This document shows positions 1 through 7,708 of a DNA stretch of 51,046 nt, in pieces. Under the pieces are notes generated by a model, which had not been told where the DNA came from, did no database searches, and saw only the letters and a list, made by a program, of their open reading frames with translations. Within the stretch, counting starts at the first letter, position 1, and the number at the start of each line of letters is the position of its first letter. The DNA comes from an uncultured Flavobacteriaceae bacterium. GTDB lineage: Bacteria; Bacteroidota; Bacteroidia; Flavobacteriales; Flavobacteriaceae. Position numbers and translations under genes: made by a program. The DNA is taken from positions 1 to 51,046 of the forward strand of contig CALDYU010000024.1 in assembly GCA_937944485.1 (NCBI GenBank), written 5' to 3'.

Positions 1-476
1 CAGCAACAGCAAGTCTTGATGATTTAAGAAATGATGCCAGTATCTTTGAGTATTTCTTTAACGGCGTTGCTGGTTTAGAAGAAACACTAACTCTTAATAC
101 CGAAGGAAGATACATTCGCATTCAACTTGCAAATAATGGCATACTTCATATGGCTGAAGTTCAAGTGATGGGTTGCTTGATTACAGGTGGTGTTTCTGGT
201 TTAACTGCTTATATAGCTCCTAGTTCATTTTTAGAATTAAGTCCTGTGCCGACAAATAGCACTTTAAATGTAAATTACTTCTTTGTTAATGATTCTGAGA
301 GTACAGTGCAACTAACTATCTTTGATAATATCGGTAGACAAGTTAGAAATATAACAATTACTGATGGCAACCTAAGTCAACAAATCGAGGTGTCTCAATT
401 AACTACCGGGGCTTATCTATTACAACTAGAAAAAGATGACGAAGTGCTCGTTAAACGATTCATTATTAGACGTTAA
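1..476 (+). CDS. Secreted protein, 3' part: discoidin-like domain plus T9SS sorting domain
   Basis: The reading frame is open from the window edge (first full codon at 3), so the 5' part is missing; 157 residues are visible. The first ~55 residues resemble the end of a discoidin/F5-8 type C carbohydrate-binding fold (RYIRIQLANNG followed by AEVQVMG, the usual final strand). After a short linker comes an ~80-residue C-terminal domain with the type A T9SS sorting pattern: PVPTNSTLNV near its start, a TIFDNIGRQV strand, LTTGAYLLQL and a basic end KRFIIRR. Such proteins are exported across the outer membrane by the gliding/PorSS machinery and often bind or degrade polysaccharide. The catalytic or main domain lies outside the window, so the activity cannot be told. 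An ATG at 150 is internal and not the true start. Confidence 0.85.
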   Translation, partial: ATASLDDLRNDASIFEYFFNGVAGLEETLTLNTEGRYIRIQLANNGILHMAEVQVMGCLITGGVSGLTAYIAPSSFLELSPVPTNSTLNVNYFFVNDSESTVQLTIFDNIGRQVRNITITDGNLSQQIEVSQLTTGAYLLQLEKDDEVLVKRFIIRR

Positions 477-495
477 AACAGAACTAAATAACAAC

Positions 496-537
496 AATCA
501 AAAAGCCACTATTTTATTAAATAGTGGCTTTTTGATT
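496..537 (+). terminator. Rho-independent terminator after the T9SS protein
   Basis: A perfect 19-bp stem (496-514 with 519-537) has a 4-base loop and runs A-tract/GCCACT into AGTGGC/T-tract. It begins 20 bases after the stop codon and should end the upstream transcript. Its symmetry would also let it stop leftward transcription. Confidence 0.9.
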
Positions 538-621
538 ACTATCTAATTATAGATGTTTTAATAAAAAGTTTTTATGATAATTTCTATTGGTTTACTTTTA
601 ATATTTCATAGCAAATACTCC

Positions 622-2115
622 ATGAAAATAAAATATATTCTAATTGCATGTTTACTAAACATGTTTGCAAACGCGCAAGAAGAGACTCAATTAAAAAGGC
701 AGGTTCGTCAAGCCGTTAATGACATCAGAAGCTTTGTTAAGATTCCCAATGATGCATTAGATCATGCAGATATTAATAGAAATCTGACCTGGCTTGAACA
801 AAATTTTAATGCAAGAGGTTTTAATTCTTCGATAATTCCAACCGAAGGAGAATCATTATTTTTTGCATCGCTGCCTGTTGACGATTCCAAACCAACTATT
901 TTATTCTATATGCATTTTGACGGGCAATCAGTAGATCCATCCAAATGGGCTCAATCAAACCCTTATGAAGTCGCTCTTAAATCTCCAGATGGGGATGGGT
1001 GGAAGAATGAAGTGTTTGATGATTTAAATGAAAATATCGATTACAACTGGCGTTTGTTTGGTCGTTCTACTTCTGACGATAAAGGTCCGATTGTTATGTT
1101 TTTAAATGCTATTGATTTATTGAAAGAAAACAATAAAGAAATTCCCTTTAACATAAAAATTATTTTAGACAGTGAAGAAGAAAAAGGAAGTCGACCTTTA
1201 CCTAAAGCAGTCAAACAATATCGAGAATTACTAGAAGCGGATTTTCTCGTTATTAATGATGGACCGATACATATTTCGGGAAGACCAACCATTGTTTATG
1301 GTTGCAGGGGTATTACCACACTTTCGTTGACTACTCATGGCCCAATTAAGCCACAACATAGCGGTCATTATGGCAACTATGCTCCTAACCCTGGGTTTCA
1401 GCTCGCTCAAGTTTTGGCTAGTATGAAAGATACCGAAGGTAGGGTCACAATTGAAGGTTATTATGATGGAATTACCCTAGATGACAATGTCATGAATGTT
1501 TTAAAGAGTGTACCCGATGATGCCGCTATTATCAATACAAACTTGGCGATCAAAAACCCTGAAAAAGTGGGTGAATTTTATCAAGAAGCATTACAATATC
1601 CATCTTTAAATATTAGAGGTCTGGGCTCAGGGTGGATTGGTGCTAAAGCACGTACTATAGTTCCTGAATCGGCAACTGCTGAACTTGATTTACGATTGGT
1701 ACCTGAAAGTGATGGAACGCACTTAAAAGAACTGGTGAAAAAACACATTGAAAAACAAGGTTTCCACATCATGGATTCTATTCCTTCGAAACAACAACGA
1801 ATGCAGCATGATAAAATAATGACTCTTACCGAACGCGGGATTACTGATGCTTTTCGGACGGACTTAAACAACCCTTATGGCACTTTTTTATTAAAAGTGC
1901 TAAAAAACAGCTTCGACAAAGATGTTGTTCAAATTCGAATAATGGGAGGCACTGTACCCATTTCTCCATTCATTAATGAATTAAAGATTCCGGCCTTTAT
2001 TGTTCCTATGGTAAATCCTGACAACAATCAACATAGTCCGAATGAAAATTTAAAAATTGGTCAAATAGCTTATGGCATTCAGGTTTTTTATAGCTTATTA
2101 AGCACTAAAATGTAG
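622..2115 (+). CDS. Secreted M20-family metallopeptidase (carnosinase/CPG2-like)
   Basis: A predicted zinc-dependent exopeptidase or dipeptidase of 497 residues. The metal-binding pattern of family M20 is visible: YMHFDGQ (His ~98), STSDDKGP (Asp ~152), the DSEEEKGS catalytic/metal Glu pair (~185), VINDG, and a C-terminal QHSPNENL His. The length (about 500) and the order of a catalytic part, an inserted dimerisation part with GHYGNYAPNP, and a return to the catalytic part fit the carnosinase branch. I placed the start at 622 because it gives a clean signal peptide (MKIKYILIACLLNMFANAQ); an in-frame ATG at 574 adds 16 residues before it. The protein is expected in the periplasm or outside the cell, perhaps feeding on peptides. 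The substrate cannot be read from the sequence. Confidence 0.9.
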   Translation: MKIKYILIACLLNMFANAQEETQLKRQVRQAVNDIRSFVKIPNDALDHADINRNLTWLEQNFNARGFNSSIIPTEGESLFFASLPVDDSKPTILFYMHFDGQSVDPSKWAQSNPYEVALKSPDGDGWKNEVFDDLNENIDYNWRLFGRSTSDDKGPIVMFLNAIDLLKENNKEIPFNIKIILDSEEEKGSRPLPKAVKQYRELLEADFLVINDGPIHISGRPTIVYGCRGITTLSLTTHGPIKPQHSGHYGNYAPNPGFQLAQVLASMKDTEGRVTIEGYYDGITLDDNVMNVLKSVPDDAAIINTNLAIKNPEKVGEFYQEALQYPSLNIRGLGSGWIGAKARTIVPESATAELDLRLVPESDGTHLKELVKKHIEKQGFHIMDSIPSKQQRMQHDKIMTLTERGITDAFRTDLNNPYGTFLLKVLKNSFDKDVVQIRIMGGTVPISPFINELKIPAFIVPMVNPDNNQHSPNENLKIGQIAYGIQVFYSLLSTKM

Positions 2116-2212
2116 GCTTAGGTCCGTTAATCATTTATTACACCTTTTTTGTCACATCAGTGTTTTTTTTAAGTCTTTAAAAAAACATACGAATCGATTT
2201 TGATTAAACAAT

Positions 2213-2653
2213 ATGAAAACAACTAAATATATTTTTTCAATTATTTTGCACCTTTTTGTATTTAATCTATTGACTGCAGCCGTACAAACAAATATTGTTG
2301 TCAAAAATTTCTATCAAGAGCAAAATCTGACAATTATTGAATCTTTAAAAAATGGCGAAAGCTATTCTATAGAAATCACCTCGATTGGTTGCTTTCACGG
2401 AAAAAGACAAACAATTGTAGTATCTAAAGAAGCCGACGTTCTTATTGCCAAGTTTCAAGATAAAAAAGTAGTATTGTCAAAAATTAAAATTGAAGCCTTT
2501 AAAACTTTTGAAAAAGAACTGCGCTCTATATCAATAGGAGGCTGTACAACTGTTGACACCTATATCATTCGCTATGGTAACGAAAATTTTCAAACAAGTG
2601 ATGGTACCTGTAGTTGGAACGGTGGTCGCAAGTTACTTGATGTATTAATTTAA
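2213..2653 (+). CDS. Secreted protein of unknown function
   Basis: I do not recognise a family. The 146-residue product starts with a signal peptide (MKTTKYIFSIILHLFVFNLLTAA) and the mature part is short and beta-rich in appearance. Three cysteines occur in the mature part, in TSIGCFHGK, SIGGCTTV and DGTCSW, so one disulphide is possible in the periplasm. The C-terminal segment (IIRYGNENFQTSD then WNGGRKLLDVL) looks like a compact domain end. It lies between a secreted peptidase and a carboxypeptidase-regulatory-like protein on the same strand, which suggests an envelope role. Confidence 0.7.
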   Translation: MKTTKYIFSIILHLFVFNLLTAAVQTNIVVKNFYQEQNLTIIESLKNGESYSIEITSIGCFHGKRQTIVVSKEADVLIAKFQDKKVVLSKIKIEAFKTFEKELRSISIGGCTTVDTYIIRYGNENFQTSDGTCSWNGGRKLLDVLI

Positions 2654-2735
2654 GTTAATCTTTTAGTCTATTTGGCTTTTGCCGATAATGAACTTTCAAA
2701 AAACACTTTCTTTAATTTCTTTTCGTTCATGTATT

Positions 2736-3710
2736 ATGAAATTAAAACTAGTGCGTACGATTTTTTATATACTATTTGCTCTTTGGTTTCAATGGGGTAT
2801 AGCTCAATCATTTAATGTTCTTGATTCCGAAAATTTACAACCAATTCCTTTCGCGACCATATCCTTCGGAAATGGATACGGGAACTTTGCAGATGAAAAT
2901 GGTCAATTTACATTTAGAAAAGAAAACTACAAAGCGATAGATACTTTATTTATATCAGCCATGGGGTATGCTGAACAAATTATTCTTATTAACGCCATAC
3001 CTAAAAAAATACTTCTTGAACCCACAGTTTCTGAGCTTGATGAAGTTATTATCTCTGCTAAAAAATTGGAAAAGTTTAAACGTCACAAGCTTAAAGCCAT
3101 AACGCATCTAGATATTTTCACCTCATGGTTACCTACCGTTGAAAGTGAGGTGGCCATTTTATTCAAACGACAGCAAAAACAACCTACCCAAATTACAAAA
3201 CTACTTTTACCCATTAACGCAGAATCAAAATATAAAACCAAGGGAAAAGGTAACTATGCAACTATATTCAGAATTAATTTTTACCAAAACTTAAACGGTT
3301 TACCAGGAGATCCGATGGGCTACGAAAATGTAGTTTTTCATATGAACGAAAAAGAAGATAAAGTCTTTGAACTCGATATTACTACTAAATCGATTTTCAT
3401 ACCTGAAAAAGGCATTTTCGTTGCCTTACAAGTGTTGGGTTATGCAGATTCTAATGGTAAGTTGGCGCAAACAAAGCAGTACCGAGAAATTAAAACAAGA
3501 CTCGGTATTCAAAAAATAGCTACTTCTTTTCGCCCACTATTGCCTTTTACAGATAAGTTAAAAGACCAAAATACCTACGTGCGTCGCATTTTCTTCAATG
3601 ACAAAAAATGGCAAATTTTTGATAAATCGTATAACAAAAAATCTAAACTCATTCAGACTGGCCATCGAAACTATGGCATGGGCGCAGCATTTAGAGTATA
3701 TAAAAATTAA
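2736..3710 (+). CDS. Secreted protein with carboxypeptidase-regulatory-like (CarboxypepD_reg) domain
   Basis: The 324-residue product has a signal peptide (MKLKLVRTIFYILFALWFQWGIAQ) followed directly by a CarboxypepD_reg-like beta sandwich of about 75 residues: FNVLDSENLQPIPFATI, then NFADENGQFTF, then DTLFISAMGYA. This domain is the N-terminal module of SusC/TonB receptors, but here no TonB plug or barrel follows. The remaining ~220 residues are not recognised; similar stand-alone proteins are common in Flavobacteriaceae and their function is unknown. The start at 2736 is chosen because it opens the signal peptide; an in-frame ATG at 2679 would add 19 residues and spoil it. Confidence 0.8.
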   Translation: MKLKLVRTIFYILFALWFQWGIAQSFNVLDSENLQPIPFATISFGNGYGNFADENGQFTFRKENYKAIDTLFISAMGYAEQIILINAIPKKILLEPTVSELDEVIISAKKLEKFKRHKLKAITHLDIFTSWLPTVESEVAILFKRQQKQPTQITKLLLPINAESKYKTKGKGNYATIFRINFYQNLNGLPGDPMGYENVVFHMNEKEDKVFELDITTKSIFIPEKGIFVALQVLGYADSNGKLAQTKQYREIKTRLGIQKIATSFRPLLPFTDKLKDQNTYVRRIFFNDKKWQIFDKSYNKKSKLIQTGHRNYGMGAAFRVYKN

Positions 3711-3812
3711 GCAGAGTTTCTAGTTGTACTATTCTCTAAATGCCTCATTAATAACTAATACATTATTTTTATATCCTAAAATATCAACAAAACAATGTCG
3801 TTATTGTAATCT

Positions 3813-5726
3813 ATGAGTATACTCAAAAGTCGTATTTTAGTTTTATTTTTCTTCTTTTTTTTAAAAATTTCTGGACAAGAAATCGAGTATATTGAGCAAT
3901 TTCCTGACGAAGATGTTATTACATTGTCCTTAGAAAAACACCTTAATATTAAGGTAGTACAAGGAAAACTAAAAATAACTCAAGCAGTAAATAAGCGAAA
4001 TCTTTTTCTGACAACCAATTCTTTAAGACATAGCGAAGAAGAGGTGAGCTATAATACTTTCAATACAATAAAAGAACTTAAAGCCTCCACAGAGCATTCA
4101 ATTAATGGGAATCAAAAAAAATACCCAGTTTCACATTTTGAGGATAAAGATGTAGTCATAAATAGTGTCTTTTTTAACGATCAAAAAGAAAAGAAAATCA
4201 TTTTTCCGAATGTCGCGAAAAATGCCATAACCAATCTCGACTATACTTTAGATATTAATGACCCACACTTTATACCTCCATCTATCTTTTGGAGCGAGGT
4301 TCCCATTGTACAATCGAAAATATCGGTAAGCTTTCCAAGTAATGTAAAAGTATCATTCAAAGAACTCCATTTAGATACTGTGATTTGGAATTTTGAAAAG
4401 ACTATAAAAGAGTCAATGATTACCTATACTTGGATCTTAAAAAATATTCCTAAAACAAGTAGGCACTATGATTTTTCTCCCTTGTACTATATCCCGCAGA
4501 TTATTATTTACATCGACTCTTTTACACATAAGGACAAGACGGTTTCAGTTTTAAAAAATACGGAAGACCTATATAAATGGTATGTCTCTTTAATATCAAA
4601 TCTTGATGACAATCAAGGACAACTAAAGAGTATTGCAGTAAACCTCATCGAAAATGCTGAAAGTGAAGAGGAAAAAATTAAAAACATCTACTATTTTGTT
4701 CAAGACAAAATTAATTATATCGCCTTTGAAGATGGTTTAAACGGATTCATACCGAGAAATGCTTATGATGTTTATTCGAAAAAATATGGTGACTGCAAAG
4801 ATATGGCTAACATACTTCATCAATTATTCAGTTATGTTGGTATAGATTCTTATTTGACATGGATTGGTACAAGAAAAAAACCATATTCGTATGATGAAGT
4901 ACCTACACCAGTAGTTGATAATCATATGATTACCACCGTAATTACAAAAGCGAAAGACACTCTCTTTTTAGATGCTACGGCCAAATACTTGCCTTATGGT
5001 TACGCATCACCATTTATTCAGGGTAAAGAAGCATTAATAGGTATTTCTCCTTCAACCTACGAAATAAAAAAAGTACCCGCAATTAGTGTTCAAAAAAATA
5101 GACTTGATATTAAAAGTGAATTTACCCTAGTGAACAATACTCTAGTAGGTACACACAACGCATCTATCTTAGGTCATGAAAAATTGGGTATTATGCACCG
5201 AATTGAAAATAAAGATATAGAAGATCTTGACTTTTTACATCGCAATTTAAATTTGGGCTTAAAGCAAACATCTTTTGAGAATATTGTATATAAAAATTTA
5301 GAAAGAAAAAAGGACACACTAAAAATTTCATTCAACTCAGAAACATCAAATTACTCGCGTAAGATTGGGGAAAAAATATATGTAAAACCACATTTCGATA
5401 CATTCTATATGGATAAATTTGTTAGAGATGAGGCTAAAGCATTCGACAAAGAAATCGATTATAAATCGACCAAAACCTTCAGAACATTATTAAAAATTCC
5501 TGAAGATTATGAAGTCGACTTTATTCCAGAGAATGCAAACTTCGAAGATGATAAGTTCCATTTTAAAATTACCTTTAAACAAGTAGATAATCAAATTATA
5601 ATTGCAAAACAACTTATTATTGATACTTTAAAGATAGAGGCAAAGCGTATCGACATCTGGAATAATTTCATTCGATCTTTATCTAAAGCCAACAAACAAA
5701 CTATAGTTTTACGTAGAAAAAAATAA
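3813..5726 (+). CDS. Secreted DUF3857/transglutaminase-like protein, catalytic triad intact
   Basis: The 637-residue product has a signal peptide (MSILKSRILVLFFFFFLKISGQ), a DUF3857-like beta-rich N-terminal half and a transglutaminase-like core. The core carries YGDCKDMANIL (Cys ~328), a following DNHMITTVI (His) and LFLDATAKY (Asp), the Cys-His-Asp triad of the papain-like transglutaminase superfamily. A further ~200 residues follow as a C-terminal beta-rich part. Proteins of this kind are periplasmic and may cleave or link peptides, but no substrate is established. It is separated by 4 bases from a paralogous gene that lacks these residues, so the two are probably made together. Confidence 0.85.
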   Translation: MSILKSRILVLFFFFFLKISGQEIEYIEQFPDEDVITLSLEKHLNIKVVQGKLKITQAVNKRNLFLTTNSLRHSEEEVSYNTFNTIKELKASTEHSINGNQKKYPVSHFEDKDVVINSVFFNDQKEKKIIFPNVAKNAITNLDYTLDINDPHFIPPSIFWSEVPIVQSKISVSFPSNVKVSFKELHLDTVIWNFEKTIKESMITYTWILKNIPKTSRHYDFSPLYYIPQIIIYIDSFTHKDKTVSVLKNTEDLYKWYVSLISNLDDNQGQLKSIAVNLIENAESEEEKIKNIYYFVQDKINYIAFEDGLNGFIPRNAYDVYSKKYGDCKDMANILHQLFSYVGIDSYLTWIGTRKKPYSYDEVPTPVVDNHMITTVITKAKDTLFLDATAKYLPYGYASPFIQGKEALIGISPSTYEIKKVPAISVQKNRLDIKSEFTLVNNTLVGTHNASILGHEKLGIMHRIENKDIEDLDFLHRNLNLGLKQTSFENIVYKNLERKKDTLKISFNSETSNYSRKIGEKIYVKPHFDTFYMDKFVRDEAKAFDKEIDYKSTKTFRTLLKIPEDYEVDFIPENANFEDDKFHFKITFKQVDNQIIIAKQLIIDTLKIEAKRIDIWNNFIRSLSKANKQTIVLRRKK

Positions 5727-5730
5727 ACTT

Positions 5731-7650
5731 ATGTCAATTAAAAACAAACTTATTGTTGTTTTCTTTAGTATGGTAAACCTTGTTCAAGCGCAACTATACA
5801 AAAGCCATAAATGGGAAAAAGAGCCAATTTTTTATCAAATAAGTCAAGAAGAAGAAACCTTGGCCTCTGTTGCTATAAAAGAAAAACATTTAGTACAATA
5901 TTATAAACCTGTACTTGGTAATACCTTTAAGTTATTCGAAACCAAGCATAGCATCATAAGGGTAAATTCAGAAAAAGGAGTTAATAAACACAACCGTGTT
6001 TATATTCCTATGAGAGGTGTTCGCAGAGTAATTGACATTCAAGCACGAGTACTCTCGGCCGACGGTAAAATTAAATTGCTTAATAAAAAAAATATCAAAG
6101 AACTCCAAAATGTCAAGGGGTATGGCAATTTTAAAATATTTGCAATTGAAGGGGTAACAAAGAAATCGCAACTAGAATTCATTTATACGCTAGAAAAAGA
6201 AATTCGAGCTGTTGGAAGTGTTGTGGCTCAAAAAGATTACAAAGTCAAAAAAGCAGAATTCATTTTACGTAAACCTACCATACTCAATTCAGATGTAAAG
6301 CCTTATAACGGTTTTCCAAAATTAACCGTCAACGTAGTAGAAGGAAACAAAAAAGCGATGACTGCAACCATTTATGATATTCCGGCGATGATAGACGAAG
6401 AGTCAGCAACGCCTAACGCCAATAGAATGAAAGTTTCTTATGTGGTAAGAAATGGTCAGAGCTATGCTATGTGGGATAATCTAAAAGATGGTTTAAAGCG
6501 TAATTTTGTTAATGTCAAGGCACGAAAAATCAACAAATTAATTTCTGATTATGAAAAATTTGCTGCTGAAGAAAATGACTTGAATCAAGTCAACAAAATC
6601 TGTGAATATGTGCATAGGAATTACAATATTTTAAGAAATAATTCCGCCCCTGAATATGATGACCTCAATGTTATTTTTAGTAAAAAACAGGCTTCAGAAC
6701 AAGGCATTGTAAAATTATTTGTTGCTATTCTTAACTATTACAAAATTCCTTATGATCTTGTTTTATCATCGAATCGCTATAATCATAAGTTTGATGAAAG
6801 TTTTTATTCGAATGCAAATCTTCAAGAGTTACTGATTTATTTTCCCGAAACGGAAAAATTCATAAACCCTAGTTCTGTTAATTCAAGGCTAGATTATGCA
6901 CCTTTTCAATATATATCAAACAAAGGCTTTTTTCTTGAAGATCGCAATTATCGTTTCAGAAATATTGAATCACCTAATGCTGATTATACCATGACCATTC
7001 GCGATTTTGAGCTCAACATAAACAATGATGGTATTGGAGAGGTGACATGCAGACAAGATTTGACGGGTTATAAAGCATCAATGATGAGAGGAGCTCATAA
7101 ATTTTTTCAGAAAAAGGATTACAATGAATTTAAAAATATTATGGCTACATCTGGACTAGAAGATGCAGAAATCTCAAGTTTTGAAGTTTCTAATGAAGAT
7201 TTAAACCTTATAACCGAAAATATACCGTTTATCTCAAATTGGACATATACTGCAGAAAGCCTTGTAGAACAAGCAGGTAATGACTTATTATTCAATATCG
7301 GCAAGGCTATTGGCAGACAGGTAGAGTTCTACCAAGAAGTCGAAAGAGTTAACCCTGTTGAAATTCAATTCCCTAATAAATATGTTTACAATTTTAAAAT
7401 AGCTATTCCCGAAGGGTATAGGGCAAAAGGGTTAGAAGATTTTAACATTGATGAAAGAGTAATGATTGACAACAAAGAAGCTTGTTCATTTAAATCTAGT
7501 TATGAAATTGACGGAAACACCATTCTTATTGTAGCCACAGAAGATTATAACTTACTTCGAATGGATGTCGAGCAATATGACGGATATAAGAAAGTCGTTA
7601 ACTCAGCCTTTGACTTTAGCAAAAAAGCTATCTTATTTGAAAAAGAATAA
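5731..7650 (+). CDS. Secreted DUF3857/transglutaminase-like protein, degenerate catalytic site
   Basis: The 639-residue product is nearly the same length and domain order as the gene just upstream: signal peptide (MSIKNKLIVVFFSMVNLVQAQ), DUF3857-like region, transglutaminase-like core and a C-terminal beta part. Lining up the cores by eye, the YGDCKDMANIL segment corresponds to ASEQGIVKLFVAIL, so the catalytic Cys is gone (Glu or Ser there); the His position falls in LQELLIYF and the Asp position in FINPSSV, so these are lost too. It is therefore likely a non-enzymatic partner, a binding protein or a regulator of its neighbour. The 4-base spacing supports one operon. Confidence 0.82.
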   Translation: MSIKNKLIVVFFSMVNLVQAQLYKSHKWEKEPIFYQISQEEETLASVAIKEKHLVQYYKPVLGNTFKLFETKHSIIRVNSEKGVNKHNRVYIPMRGVRRVIDIQARVLSADGKIKLLNKKNIKELQNVKGYGNFKIFAIEGVTKKSQLEFIYTLEKEIRAVGSVVAQKDYKVKKAEFILRKPTILNSDVKPYNGFPKLTVNVVEGNKKAMTATIYDIPAMIDEESATPNANRMKVSYVVRNGQSYAMWDNLKDGLKRNFVNVKARKINKLISDYEKFAAEENDLNQVNKICEYVHRNYNILRNNSAPEYDDLNVIFSKKQASEQGIVKLFVAILNYYKIPYDLVLSSNRYNHKFDESFYSNANLQELLIYFPETEKFINPSSVNSRLDYAPFQYISNKGFFLEDRNYRFRNIESPNADYTMTIRDFELNINNDGIGEVTCRQDLTGYKASMMRGAHKFFQKKDYNEFKNIMATSGLEDAEISSFEVSNEDLNLITENIPFISNWTYTAESLVEQAGNDLLFNIGKAIGRQVEFYQEVERVNPVEIQFPNKYVYNFKIAIPEGYRAKGLEDFNIDERVMIDNKEACSFKSSYEIDGNTILIVATEDYNLLRMDVEQYDGYKKVVNSAFDFSKKAILFEKE

Positions 7651-7708
7651 AACAGGAGTGTTTACTTTCGAAAAGATATCCATTTAAACTTATTAGTGAT
7701 GTTGTTTA

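Noticed and set aside
2161..2187. T-run/A-run inverted repeat after the M20 peptidase gene
   Set aside because: Only A and T pairs with unequal runs (8 T against 7 A); too weak to call a terminator.
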